Positions 10,537 through 21,800 of a DNA stretch of 64,000 nucleotides are shown in pieces (position 1 is the stretch's first letter; the number at the start of each line of letters is the position of its first letter). The notes below the pieces were generated by a model. It was not told the DNA's origin, searched no databases, and saw only the letters and a list, made by a program, of their open reading frames with translations. The stretch is taken from contig OX419758.1 of NCBI GenBank assembly GCA_948567375.1, forward strand, positions 377,001 to 441,000. The letters run 5' to 3'. Both the position numbers and the translations under genes were made by a program. The DNA comes from Lunularia cruciata. Taxonomy: Eukaryota; Streptophyta; Marchantiopsida; Lunulariales; Lunulariaceae.

Positions 10537-12134
10537 TGTGGTACCCACATTTTTCATTTTGGACAAGTTTTGAAGAAGAAGTGCCTTGTTGAAACCAAAT
10601 GGAGAAGAAATGAGAGGAAATTTGTATTTTGATCAAGCCCAAAGAAGTTGACTTTGTGTCAAATGCAGACGGACTAAGCCAGGATTGAAAGAGGGTAGAC
10701 CCAAAGGAGGAATGGAAGTTATAGGTCGAGATTCTTGCATGGACTATATCTCAATTTTCACAAGTTTATATCAAGCGTGCTATATCTCGTTAGAAGCATC
10801 TTGTTCAGGGCTTTCCATTGCAACCAAAATCGTAAAGTTTGGAGGTTTATAGAAGAAGTTATAAGTATTTAAAGTTTCGGGAGTAACTGTACAAAGTAGT
10901 TTAGTGTCATTGGACTTCGGACTTGAGACTTCGGACTTCGGATGTACACAACTTCAAGTTTGAATCTTCTTTATCTCAAGATGAAAATGACTGTATTTGA
11001 GATAGTCGGACCTCGGAGTGCAACAAAGATGAATTTAGGAATCTTGCCAGAGGCATTAAAGAGAGTTAGGATAGAGAAAGAATAGATAGTTAGGATACCC
11101 ATGACTTCAATTTTAGTTCCAATTGAAGATGGAACAAGAATTGAAGGAGAAATAGTAGTAGTGAAGGAGGAATTCAAGTGTCATCGGACTTGTTATTTGA
11201 CACATTAGAGAAGAGTGGGTTAGGAGATAAAGAGTTAGATAAATCACTCCTTAGTGCAATTGTAGTTCCTAGTGTAGAAGTAGTAGAATTAGTGAAGGAA
11301 TTAGTAGAATTAGCTATACCCAAAGAAGGAGAAGTAGTTGGAAGGTCATCAGGTTTGGAAGCCGATGATGAGGTACACATTGGATCAGGATAAGTGTCAA
11401 TTTTGAGATATGAAGAGATAGATTGTCAATTGGGATCTACAGGTAGGAAGAGATGTTAGGAAGGGGAGCATTTATAGTCTCATTTTGTTCAGTATTCATA
11501 TTTTTGAAGATAGATAAAGCAAAATGTTGTTCTTAGTGCTCGTCGCTTAAGCTTAATTCCGATTGTCAATTTTGTGTTTGTAATTGTGACTGTGTGGAGA
11601 ATTCCAAAGAGCAAGTCAGTGTGTTTGTGGATGTTGGATTTTGTATCCTTGATCTTCATTTTGTGTGTTTGATCCTGAGTGAAGTGCATCGGAGCAATGC
11701 CTTAACAAATCTGAGAGGAATTGTAGTGTTGGTAGTATTTTGCATTTGTGAGTGCAGCACAAAGTTGATATGAAGCAATTTCGATCGAGAAAGTTGTGCC
11801 TTTAATGGAAGGGTGGAACACAATTCTAAGGCAAAATCTTTCTTCATAGTGAAGTGTCGTCTTCGAGAGAATCTGAATCATCACAATCAAGAGTTGTTTG
11901 GACAGAATTTGCTATGTTGTGATTATGTCTGCATATTCGAGACAAGTTGTCAAGATTGTAAGCTTGTTACTCTCTTCTAAGTGTAGTTTCTACCTGAGAG
12001 ATTAAAGAAGCAAACAAGAAGAACTGCAATTGTGACTTTTGACTTTGTATTTGACCAATTCTAAATCGTATCTCTGCAAGAACAAACTTTACTTACCCGA
12101 TTACCGCAAAAGTGATATTTATCGGGTTGTCATA
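10537..12134 (+). mobile_element. Solo family-F LTR in Chrom-A
   Basis: This 1.6-kb unit starts TGTGGTACCCAC and ends GGGTTGTCATA, opposite in orientation to the host element Chrom-A. It is flanked by GTGAT (10532-10536) and GTGAC (12135-12139), a 5-bp target duplication with one change. It contains the last ~70 codons of the F coiled-coil ORF (11178-11393) in a single open frame. It then carries the 3' region shared by all F LTRs ('gatagataaagcaaa', 'tgtgtttgatcctgagtgaagtgca', 'acaaactttacttacc'). Confidence 0.85.
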
Positions 12135-12139
12135 GTGAC

Positions 12140-13914
12140 TTTTCTTCAATCCCAATGATTGACCATTGGTGGGTTCTCACTACTTTCTTCCTCCAATCTA
12201 CCATAGGGTTGTAATGCTCTATCCATAGCATGCATAGATTGCATCATAACAAGCTAATTGTATCACTCACCAGTCAATTGCTTCCTAATATTCTCCTACA
12301 GAGAGTGTTACCCAACTAGGCAATGATTCAATCCTCTTTTTTTGCACATTAGGTAACTTTACTTCTTCACTCCCATCTCTCTCTAGGTCCATTCCCAATC
12401 TATTGCAACATAGCAAGACACAACTTCCTGGTTGCTCTTGATTTATTAATACTTTCACCTGATTGCTTTCTAGGACTCCATTCAGGACAATCAATTATGA
12501 GGTTGCCTTTCGGGATCTTTGCACATTAGTCTCCTTCCTTCCCTTGTTTCTCTGCTTCCTTATTGAGCCAATAAGGCTATGAGGTACATTTACTAGCGAT
12601 CTTTGTTTCCAAAGTGATTTCTATCACCTCCTCTTCAATGTGCTTCTCTACGTTGTTCAAAGATCACCTATACAAAGGCCGATGGCTTGTAGGGACACAA
12701 GTGCAACAGTTGGTAGATATGTACCCAATACAGCCACAATTGTAACAACGGTGTTGTTCTCCTTGAGTTCCTTCTCCTTGTGGGACTCCATCTCTTTGTT
12801 CTTCTGCCCATCCACGCTCCCCTTGAAGCGGTCGTGCTCCTCGATCTCAAAATGGAAGGTTGCCCAATTCCATCAGTATTGATCCACCCATGTGTGGCAT
12901 TTCAGCCTTATAATGTTGAGGTGGAATGACTCCTTCACCTCCACCTAATGCTCTTGTTATTCTCTACAAACATGCAATGGCTTCAAATACCATATGAGGA
13001 TTTTGCACCATGACTTCTTGGCAAATCCGCTCCTTCAACCATTGTTTGAAATTTTTGAGAGCCTTTGTTGGACTCATGTTGGTTATTGCAACTTGTAGAT
13101 CCAAAGTTGCCTCTACATACTCTTGTACATTGTTCTTTTGTCTCAATCTCCATAGTCAGGTTCAAGCCATCTACACAAAATCCATCGATTGGAAATTCTT
13201 TAACAATCCTTCTTGCATTATTGTCCATGTGACTTCCCTTCTCTCTACCAACATGGATTGTTACCAAGCATCATACCATGTGAAGGCTTTATCAGTCAAG
13301 TATCCACATGCAAACACACTTGCAGCATGCTCCATGATCTCTATTGAGAACAATCGGAAATATAGATTCATTCTTGAGATCCAATTTTCCACTACTCCCA
13401 TTGTACGTTGCTCCTTGTAAGGCTTGATGTTGCAGGTCTTCTTCATCCAGAGTAGCAATGTGGCTTCATTGTTGATAGGGTTTGTAGGCATAGGTGCATC
13501 TCCAAGTACTTCAGTTGCAGGTACTCGGTTTTGGGATGGCTCTTCTTCTTGCATGGCTTGATCGTTCATGAGGATCTACACTTGACTTTGTAATGTCTCC
13601 ATGGTCATCTTAATCTCTCAAAATTCATTCAACATCCCTTGCATTCCTTGCACCAACTCTTGCAATTGTGGATCCATGGTTCTTGCAACACTCAATGGCT
13701 ATTGTCTACTTTAATATAGAGTCAATATGATCACTCTAGAAGGTGCAAAAACCATCGGAACTACCATTGGGACCTCACAAGCTATCACTCGTTGATAATA
13801 CTCCTCATTAAAATTCCTAACCACAAAATCTCTAAACATCACTCTTGGTCTCACTACATAACGGATTTCTACTTGAGTGTTGAAAGGGAGAGGATTTGGA
13901 ACACTCACATCCAT
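12140..13914 (-). pseudogene. Chrom-A gag and protease
   Basis: Minus-strand frames from 13914 downward give a gag. The segment at 13569-13261 ends in 'L-T-D-K-A-F-T-W-Y-D-A-W', a Retrotrans_gag hallmark (A-x-x-W-W/Y), and continues in other frames to 'F-x-Q-W-L-K-E-R-I' at about 13030. At 12494-12285 a decayed protease is suggested by 'V-L-I-N-Q' where L-I-D-S-G would stand. A zinc knuckle may lie near 12700 but is not clear. Frames change repeatedly. Confidence 0.55.
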
Positions 13915-14266
13915 ATCATCATAATAGAACGTAGATTATCAAATCCCACTCTCTATCATATATCACCATAGGTAGAATCACCAGGTTTGGTGAGTTCATC
14001 ACCTTGTCCATGAATTTTGCACCAAAGTGATTAACTAACAATACCCTCATTTGCTCACGCTGGACGTACATAATCTTGATGTGGAATGAATTCTAGAATG
14101 GAAAGCTAGGTGTGGAAAATTGTCTTCCCGGTGCTCCATCCCATCCGCTCTCTAAAGTCCTTCCTAAGTCTAGCAATTACTCTATGTTCTCCGCCTCAAA
14201 TTACTCAATTTCAGTAGTTCATGCTCTTCCAAGTGGGGTGATCCACTCTCTTGGACTAAAACACTT

Positions 14267-14279
14267 GCTTTGATACCAT
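14267..14279 (-). other. Chrom-A primer-binding site
   Basis: Adjacent to the right LTR the minus strand reads TGGTATCAAAGCA, the initiator tRNA-Met site with one G-to-A difference. Confidence 0.8.
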
Positions 14280-15041
14280 TGTAATACTTTGAGGACAAGA
14301 GAAGAGAGAAAATACAGATTACACACTCAATCATTTGATGCCCCAAAGGAGCACCTTCTCCTCATTATATAGACAAAGAGGATCTCCTCCAAGGAAGCTC
14401 CACCATATGATTAGGCACATAGATAGGTGACATGTCAGCAAGCTCTACCCTTGGATTATTTGCTTGGATGGGTGACATGTCGGTCTAGGTCCTATCTGGG
14501 TGGTCAAACCAACTTTGACTAGGGGGGAATCTTTTAGGGATCTTCTTGTAGGAATCTCCAAATCACGTGGGTAAGGTAATGTTGGAAAGCTCTTGACAAA
14601 AAAAACCAAGGAGGAGGAAAGGCCAACCTTTCCCTTTTTTGGGGGGAATTTGCACATTTTTGAGGCCTAATTCATCCGTTTGGCCCTCCAAAATTACCTT
14701 CAAAGATTTCAAGCATATTTTAGTTCCTACTTTATTTGTAGAAGTCCCCTTTTGGTGATGCCTTTTTCTGATCTGTTTAGTCCATCATGTGTAATATCTA
14801 GCATGTGGAAGGATGTGTAACATCCTTCCACATGTTACCAAACCAATTCTCACATTTAAATCATATGTCTAGCTATTGGTTCTAAGTTCTTAAGTCTATT
14901 TCGGTTTCTACCCTATTACTAGAAGTTCTCTTTTGGTAATACTTCTATCTGATCTTTGTTGACCATCATGTAAAACATCATTCTAGATGTTACCAAACCA
15001 AATTTCACATCTAGATCGTATGGCTAGCGCTTGGTATTACA
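14280..15041 (-). repeat. Chrom-A 5' LTR
   Basis: This 762-bp LTR runs from TGTAATACTTTGAGG to GTATTACA and pairs with 1338-2072. The ACGTG duplication follows at 15042. Confidence 0.88.
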
Positions 15042-15046
15042 ACGTG

Positions 15047-15711
15047 CAAGTTGAAGTTATTCATTTGAAGGCTATGGTAGTAGTGATGACACAAGAGTTG
15101 GATAGCTTGAAAACAAGTGTGGTAGAGAAAAATCGAGCTTGGCAAAGAGAATTGACTATGTGAAGTCAAGAGGAGTATAAATTATGAGAGTTGATCATAG
15201 GAATGGAAGTTCAACTCACACAAAATGTGAAGGAGAAGGAAGCATTGAGAGCCAAGTTGGAAGATGAGGTGAAGATGTATAGGGAGGAGTTTAAGGTGGA
15301 GAGAGAGAAACTAAAGATACCTAGGCCAAAGACAATTGAGTAAGTATTAGTGAGAGTAAAGGTGATGCTCAGTATAGTATCAAAAGTTTAGTTGGAGGAA
15401 GCAGGAATACACAAATTGAAATTGCTAGTGCAGGAGATGAGGTAGAAGAAAGAAAAGGATTTAAATTTGAATAAGTTATTGATTAGCTTAAGGGAGAGAG
15501 TAGATAGAAAGATGTTATAGGTAGGAGAGAATGTTTGTCTTAGATTAGATTAAGCAAGGAAGGAGTTAGATGAGATTTGGAGTAAGCCAAAGAAGAACAT
15601 CCGATCCAAAGTGAGAGAAGTAGGAATGCAAGTTACTTTGGGTGAATTACTTGAGACATTAGAAGAGAGTGGGTCAAAGGAGATGAATGTAAATTCCTTG
15701 GATAAGGTACT
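15047..15711 (+). pseudogene. Family-F coiled-coil ORF, right part
   Basis: This continues the reading interrupted at 1337. Conserved stretches match the intact relative at 17960-18700 and 35934-36200: an 'E-L-T-M' block, a long charged helix, 'N-K-L-L-I-S-L-R-E-R-V-D-R-K-M-L', then 'E-T-L-E-E-S-G-S'. Several TAG and TGA codons break the frame. It is cut at 15711 by the start of the next F LTR. Confidence 0.6.
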
Positions 15712-16380
15712 TGTGGCACCCACATCTTTTGGTTTTGTTATATTTTGATAAAGAAATGTAAAGTTAAGGCAGAATTGAACCCAAATGGAGACAAAAGTAG
15801 AAGAATCAAGTTTGCAAGTTGAAGCCAAAGTAGTCAACTTTGTGTCAAAGGAAGAAGGACTCAGATTAGACTGAAAGAGGGCAGATCCAAAGGAGGAATG
15901 GAAGTTCCAGGTCATGATTCTTGCAGGGGCTGAATTCATTAAAGATATGTCCAAATTGTGTTTGCTATATCTTGTTGGAAGCATCTTGTTCAAGGCTTTA
16001 TGTTGCCACCAAAATTGTTAAGTTTAAACGTTCGGAGCAAAAGTTACAAGCATTTAAAGTTTCATTGAAAGATGTATAGAGTAGTTGAGTGACTTTGGGT
16101 TGAGGTTCTTCAAGTCCACAGTACTTGGAGTCTATGTATTTTGGGTCTATACAAATTTGGACTTATATGACTTTGGGTTTGCATGACTTTGGGTCAAGAG
16201 ACTTTGCCTCGGGACAAAGGTGACTAAATGTGAGGAAGTCAGACCTTGAAGTGCATTGAAGGTGACTTCAAGGGTCTTGCAAGAGACATGAGAGGAAATT
16301 AGAGTAAGGAAATAATATATTTAGGATACTCTTGACTTCAATTTTAGTTCAGATTGAAGATAGGATAGAAATTGAAGGAG
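15712..16380 (+). repeat. Older family-F LTR, segment 1
   Basis: This segment begins TGTGGCACCCACATC and matches the F LTRs at 10537 and 38585 over the 'gactttgtgtcaaa', 'ggaggaatggaagtt' and 'gctatatcttgttggaagcatcttgttca' stretches. It is interrupted at 16380 by another F unit and resumes at 19646. It resumes again at 30457 after D1, giving a composite of about 1.7 kb. This serves as the 5' LTR of the gag-pol at 30595-35466. Confidence 0.75.
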
Positions 16381-16854
16381 TGTGGTACCCACATTTTTTG
16401 TTTTTTTTTAAATGGAGAAGAAGAAGTGTATAGAGAATTTGGATTGCGCATGTATGGCCAAAGAAGGCAAAGAAAAGAGTTTGGGATGAAACCCGAGGTA
16501 ACATGGCTTTGGGTCATAGGGCGAGGTACTCGGACTTGCCCTGTCAGCATACAACCCAAAGTAAGAAGTCTTCGTATCAGGGGGTGCTCAACCCAAGGCG
16601 GGGACAATGTAAAAACTTTTCTAGCTTGTTGGACGGAGTCAGATTAGAGATTAGTACTCAGAAGAGAGGCAGGCGGGGAGCAAGGTGTCACATTCTTGGA
16701 GAAGGGAGAGATAGCCAAAGAAACTCAAGAAGTGAGGGATGCACTTTCTTTGAAGCAGACAAAGAATGGGTACAAAGTAGAGAGTTACAAGGATCCGGTC
16801 AAGAGAGGGATTGTGAGTGCTCTCATGGCATCTTGAAGCCAGAGAGAACAACTT

Positions 16855-17207
16855 ATGTGATGAAGCACCAAGTAGTGTTCTTCCATAAGATGTTTGCAGG
16901 AGAGCCAATCAACTGGGCGAGATACTTCCATGGGCAAACGAGGTAGATGGTGTGGAACTTGCGGGATAATTTGCCTCCACATTACATTGTGTCATTTATA
17001 GCACATTTCTACCTTGGGCTGAATCTACTCAATGTGGCGGAGTGCAAAAAAATGGTGTCACATTTTCATCCCGACTTAAGAAAGGAAGTCAACGTAGAGG
17101 AGCAGCAATACATTCTTCAGATCCAAAGCAGCAATGAGTACTATGCACACACGGGGAAGAGTGTGCATGTGGACGTAAATACTCCAAAGTTGAAGAAGCA
17201 GAGTTGA
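16855..17207 (+). pseudogene. F-unit ORF, N-terminal domain
   Basis: The reading frame gives a globular-looking segment with aromatic and hydrophobic residues ('F-F-H-K-M-F-A-G-E-P-I-N-W-A', one stop at 16944, then 'I-V-S-F-I-A-H-F-Y-L-G-L-N-L' and 'H-F-H-P-D-L-R-K-E'). The same segment is recognisable, decayed, at 35700-35865. It is followed by a frame break into the acidic and coiled-coil part at 17235. I do not recognise the domain. It could be a gag-like or accessory ORF of an Athila/Tat-type element. Confidence 0.5.
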
Positions 17208-17234
17208 CAAGGAGAAGGCAAAGACGTCAAGTGA

Positions 17235-18815
17235 ATGAGACCTCAGAAGACCAGACAAGTAAACCCGAGGAAAGGTATGGTGGTAATCGCATCATTGGAA
17301 GAAGACTTGGAAGGCAAAGCCGAGTGCAAGTCCAAAGACTCAAAATGTGAGGAAGAACCCAAGCTCACACTACAGAGTGGAGATACGAGTAGTGATAGCA
17401 ATGAAGGCAAGGAGATGACGTTGGTACCCACAATAGAAGAAGAAGTCCGGATGGAGCTCAAGGAATAGAGTAGCGTGAAGTTAGAAGACGAAGTGCTAGA
17501 GCAAGAGGAGAAGAAGATTACCATTCAAAGAGGAGTTTGGTCTAGGCAAAAGGCAAAGTGTGAAGCGGGTCTAAGCAAGGTAGGGGAAGAGGAGAATGCC
17601 AGTTTGGGGAGTGAAGCATCCATTCCGATATGATGACTATAGAGAAGAAGGCAAGTATCGAGAGAAGAAGAGGCAAAGAAGGAGATCACTCCGCAAGTTG
17701 AAGTAGTCGCGAGTGACGGAGTGGAGTACCTGCTCAAAGTTATATGTCCTCTATTGGTGAAATTGGAACACAAGAAGAAGGAGATGCAGCCAAAGTGTTT
17801 GAAGGTGAAGATTGCATTGCAGATATTAGCACAACTAGAAGAAGAGAACTCGGAGTTGAAGAAGAGTATAATCCGAGGTAAGGAGGAAAAGGAAGTACTA
17901 CGAGTAGAGGCAGTAGTGCAAAGTCAAGTGGTAGAAAACTTGAGGAGAGAAGCAAGGTATCGAGAGGAACTTGTGAAGCAGAGTGACATAGCAAAGGAAA
18001 GACAAATTGTGGAATATGAGATCTTGAAGCAATAGTTTGCTGATTCAAGACTAGAAATTATTCATGCTATGGCGAGAGTAGCAGAGAAGGAACAAGAGCT
18101 TGATAGGGTAATGGAGAGTGTAGAAGAGAAAAGGCAACTATGGCAATGAGAGTTGACAATGAGATATAGTGAAGAAGAGAGATTGCGAGAGTTACTTTGT
18201 AATCAGGAGGAGAAGATTGTACAGAAGGAGAAGGATAAGGAAACTGTGAAAGCCAAGTTTGAAGCAGAATTGGCAATGTACCGGGAGGATTGGCTTGCAA
18301 ATCAAGAGCGCAAGAGGAAGATGAGACGGGAGCCCTTGAAGGAGATCATAATCAAAATGAATGCAATGTTGAGTATAGAGGCCAGTGTACATACTGAGGA
18401 GACGAGGCTGCATGAGTTGAAGTTGTTGGTGCAGGAGACGAGGAGGAGACATGCGAAGGATACCAATTTGAATGCGTTGTTGATTAGTCTTAGAACTTGT
18501 GTAGATAGGAAGATATTGGAGGTAGAAGACAATATCACCATCAGATTAGACTTAGTAAAATTGGAGATAGATAAACTTTGGAAAGATATTAGAGCAAAAC
18601 CCGAAGTAGATGAAGTAGGAGTGCATATGTCTTCGGAGTTACCATTGGAGACATTAGAGAAGAGTGGGTTGGGAGATAAGGAGTTGGAAAGATTACCCAC
18701 TAGTGAAATTTCAGATCAAGAAAGAGAACTATTAGATTTGGTAGAAGATGTAGGAGTTATAAAACACAAGGACAGAATGGTAGGAAGTAAGGTTACTATG
18801 GGTTTGGGTTTGTAA
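17235..18815 (+). pseudogene. F-unit acidic and coiled-coil ORF
   Basis: Three frames in series (17235-17468, 17721-18035, 18153-18815) separated by single TAG or TGA codons read as one protein of about 520 residues. It starts with an acidic Ser/Glu-rich part, then a 'Y-L-L-K-V-I-C-P-L-L' motif, then a long Glu/Lys/Arg coiled coil, and ends in a conserved 'L-E-T-L-E-K-S-G-L-G-D-K-E' tail. The tail also occurs in the short LTRs at 11178, 19691 and 36100. No catalytic motif is seen. The last 221 codons are open without a break. Function unknown. Its confinement to F units argues that it is a transposon protein. Confidence 0.6.
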
Positions 18816-19645
18816 GCCGACAAAGAAGTAGACATTTGATCGGATTAGTAACCAATTTGAAATGTGAATAGGTAGTATGAAGAGGTGCAATGTCATTTTG
18901 GATCTGTAGGTTTGTAGAGTTGTTAGGAAGAGGCACATTAGGAAGATAATTGTTGATTGCTTCACTATTTAAGAGTGGCATTTGCATGAAATTGTTGTTT
19001 AGTGCTCATTATTTTTGAAAATAGATAAAGCAAAGTGCTGTGAAGCAATGCTCGTCGCTTGAGCTTGATTTTGAGTATCAACTTTGTGTTTGTGTTTGTG
19101 AGTGTGTGGAGAATTTCAAAGTGCAAGTCAATATGCTTGTTGGGTGTTAGATCCGTAGCCTTGATCTTCATTCTGTGTGTTTGATCTTGAGTGAAGTGCA
19201 ATCAAAGCAATGTCTTGACAGATCTTAGATGAATTGTAGTGTTGGTAGTATTCTGCAATTGTGAGTCTAATGCAAAGTTGATGTGAAGCAATTTTGATCG
19301 AGGAAGTTGTGCCTTTGGTGGAGAGGTGGATCAAAATACTGAGGCAAATTTGTTTTGCAATGAAGTGCCATTTTTTGAGAGCCTGAATCATCACAATCAA
19401 GATTGTTTGGAAAGATTTGATGGAGTTGTGATTAAGAAGTGTGAATTTGTGACAAGACTGAGAATCATTGCTTGTTACTCTCTTTTGGGTAGGGTTCTAC
19501 CCGAGAGATTAAAGACGCAACCAAGAAGAACTACATGTTACTGTTTGACTTTGTATTTGACCAATTCTGACTCGTATCTCTACGGGAACAAACTTTACTT
19601 ACTCAATTACTGCAAAAGTGATATTTGCTGGGTTGTCACAAGGAG

Positions 19646-20556
19646 ACATAGCAATAATGAATAAACCCAAAGTGCAAGATCAGATAGTAAGTGTCTTTGG
19701 GTCAGTTATTTGAGACATTAGAGAGGAGTGAGTTGCAAGATAAGGAAGTAGATAGATTACCTATGAGTTTAATTGCAGATCAGAGTGAAGGAGTAGTAGA
19801 AATAGAGAAGTATTTAGGGGTATTTGGTAGACTAAAGATAGAGAAGTCTATGAAGGAACTTGAGTTTAGTAGAAGAAGTAGAAGTAGACATTGGATCGGA
19901 GTAGTAATTGATTTGAGATAGGAATTGACAGACATGAAGAAGTGTGTTGCCATTTCAGATCTAGAGATTGTTAGGAAGTAGTTTAGGAAGTTAGATAACT
20001 ATCAAGTGCTTTGCTATTTAAAGGGGGCATTTGCAGTGTTCTGTTCTTCAATATTCCAAACTTTTGAAGATAGATAAAGCAAAGTGTTGTGAAGCAGTGC
20101 TTGTCGCTTGAGCTTAATTTTGAGTATCAACTTTGTGTTTTTGTGTTTGTGAGTGTGGAGAAATTCATAGTACAAGTTAGTATGCTTGTTAGATGTTGGA
20201 TTCCATAGCCATGATCTTCATTTTGTGTGTTTGATCTTGAGTGAAGTGCAATCAAAGCAATGCCTTGATAGATTTGAGAGGAATTGTAGTGTTAGTAGTA
20301 TTTTGCATTTGGGAGTGTAGTGCTAAGTTGATATGAAGCAATAATTTTGATCGAGGAATTTGTGCCTTCAGTGGAGAGATGGAACACAATTTGGAGGAGA
20401 AGGTACTTTGCAATGAAGTAGCCATCTTTGAGAGGATTTGAATCATCACAATCAAAATTTCTTGGAAAGATTTGAATGAGTTGTGATTATGAAGTGTTAA
20501 TTCATGACAAGACTATGATCTAGTGTTTGTTACTTTCTTCTGGGTGTAGTTTCTAC
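19646..20556 (+). repeat. Older family-F LTR, segment 2
   Basis: This continues the LTR that stopped at 16380. It contains the ORF tail (19691-19921) and the common 3' region ('tttgaagatagataaagcaaagtg', 'tgtgtttgatcttgagtgaagtgcaa'). It stops at the CTAC (20553-20556) duplicated on insertion of D1. The missing last ~140 bases lie at 30457-30594. Confidence 0.8.
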
Positions 20557-21001
20557 TGTCTCACCATTTGTAGTTCCGCATCTAGATGCTCAGACACTAG
20601 AGTTCCAGTGATAGTAGTTAGAGTTATTCTAGCAGTTTCTCAAAGACTACTTTCCGACGGTTAGATTTTGTGTTCAGGGTACTGACTTCACGGTGGGGCC
20701 CACCATCACATTGCACCATTTGCACCATTGAGTGTGCCATCAGCGGGACCGTTAGGGTTTTAGAGCTCAAGTCCAGGGAGTATAGTTTCTAAGTGAGCTC
20801 CAGAGAGCTCACTTCTCTGATGTTGAGCCTTCGAGTTCCTGGCTATGGTGGACAGAGGCCGGCGAGTGTCACCTGGATTCTCTATGCGTGAGTGGGTGTG
20901 GCTTGACTGTAATCAATGCACAGTTGTTGGCAATTTATAGAGTGAAAAATCAAGTACTGATCTGAGTTGAGTTGAGTTGAGAATGTTAAGCAATCTGATT
21001 A
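20557..21001 (+). repeat. D1 terminal segment A1
   Basis: This 445-bp segment matches A2 (29898-30346) nearly throughout, from the start 'caccatttgtagttccgcatctagatgctc' to the end 'ttaagcaatctgatta'. Unlike A2 it is not followed by the 105-bp B segment. The sequence passes instead into 'catcagagaagtgaag' of the leader. It lies directly against the target duplication. Confidence 0.88.
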
Positions 21002-21429
21002 CATCAGAGAAGTGAAGTTAGGGCGAAATCGGGTGCAGGAATGTTGAGTGTTGGTGGTATTTCCAAGCTCGGTGGATCGTGGTAGCTTGATTCAAGTTCT
21101 GTGTTTCCCTAGTGTGTAGAAGCTCGTTCAAGTGAGGCAGATTTGGCAATTAGGCAGACGCTTCCGCATACCAAATTTTGAGCAAAGAAGGAGCAATTTT
21201 TGAGCAGTGTTGTGATTTTGAGCTCAGGAGGTGAAGGCAGGACCAATTTGCTGCGAGTTGGGCTCAGAAAGTCAAATTGAAGGTGGAGTTGGGAAGCTCT
21301 TCTCATGAAATTATGATTTGGAAAAACCCGTTTTGTCAATTTGGCTCGAGAGGAAAGTTAGCGGGGGATTTGGCGGACAGCCATCTTTAGGGTTTACGTC
21401 AGATTTTGGTTGGGATTTATGTCAAATTT

Positions 21430-21545
21430 TGGCCAGATTTGGAGGAGTTTTTGCTGTTTGGCCAGATCTAGAGGAGTTTTGCTAGTTTGGAGGACTTTTG
21501 CAGATTTGGAGAAGTTTTGCCTATTTTGGAGGAGGTTTAAAGTGG
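21430..21545 (+). repeat. Degenerate short tandem repeats in D leader
   Basis: About five imperfect copies of a unit around 'agatttggaggagttttgc' follow one another with variable spacing. The same array is present on the opposite strand in D2 at about 55,335-55,465, so it is an ancestral part of the leader. Confidence 0.6.
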
Positions 21546-21724
21546 CAACAAGAAAGGCCTCATTTGGCTGAATTTTGGCATTTCGAGGCTTCGAGGCATA
21601 GGGCTATGAGAGGCTACGAAGGCCTAGAAGGGCCAGCAAGCCAGCTTGCTGGCATGAGACTAGCTAGTTTAGAGTAGATCTTGGTCATTGGTTGGCAAAA
21701 TCTGCCTTTCCTACTAGATTGTGC

Positions 21725-21800
21725 GCAATAGGGTTTGACCCCTAGATCTCTTGTTCCTAGACTGGTGCCCTAGCCAATTGGTCCACCCTCACTTGTTGTC
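21725..21800 (-). other. tRNA-like (pol III box) sequence in D leader
   Basis: On the minus strand this reads 'gtggaccaattggctagggc', then an anticodon-arm-like stretch, then 'ggggtcaaaccct'. These resemble the A box/D-arm and B box/T-arm of a tRNA. The D2 copy (55085-55142, plus strand) and the relic at 37105-37150 share it. It is antisense to the element. It could be a captured SINE head or tRNA relic. I cannot fold a full acceptor stem with confidence. Confidence 0.4.

Larger units (their letters stand above)
1338..15041 (-). mobile_element. Chrom-A: Ty3/gypsy chromovirus with nested insertions
   Basis: This is a complete LTR element on the minus strand. It is bounded by LTRs with inverted termini (TGTAATAC and GTATTACA) and by a perfect 5-bp target duplication ACGTG at 1333-1337 and 15042-15046. 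The internal order on the minus strand is gag (about 13,900-12,500), protease, RT, RNase H, integrase and chromodomain (to about 2095). Two later insertions interrupt it: Chrom-B at 4362-9828 and a solo F LTR at 10537-12134. Removing both leaves about 6.6 kb, normal for a chromovirus. Many stops and frameshifts make it non-autonomous. It inserted into the coding sequence of a family-F element. Confidence 0.9.
16381..19640 (+). mobile_element. Family-F 3.26-kb unit bearing a long ORF
   Basis: The unit runs from TGTGGTACCCACATTTTTTG to GGGTTGTCACA and is flanked by a perfect 5-bp target duplication AGGAG (16376-16380 and 19641-19645). Its two ends match the ends of the 1.6-kb F LTRs, but its middle carries about 2.3 kb of coding sequence that the short LTRs mostly lack. 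It has no RT or integrase and no second LTR. It behaves as one LTR-like unit, either a long ORF-containing LTR left as a solo copy or a non-autonomous derivative. It interrupted an older F LTR. Confidence 0.75.
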
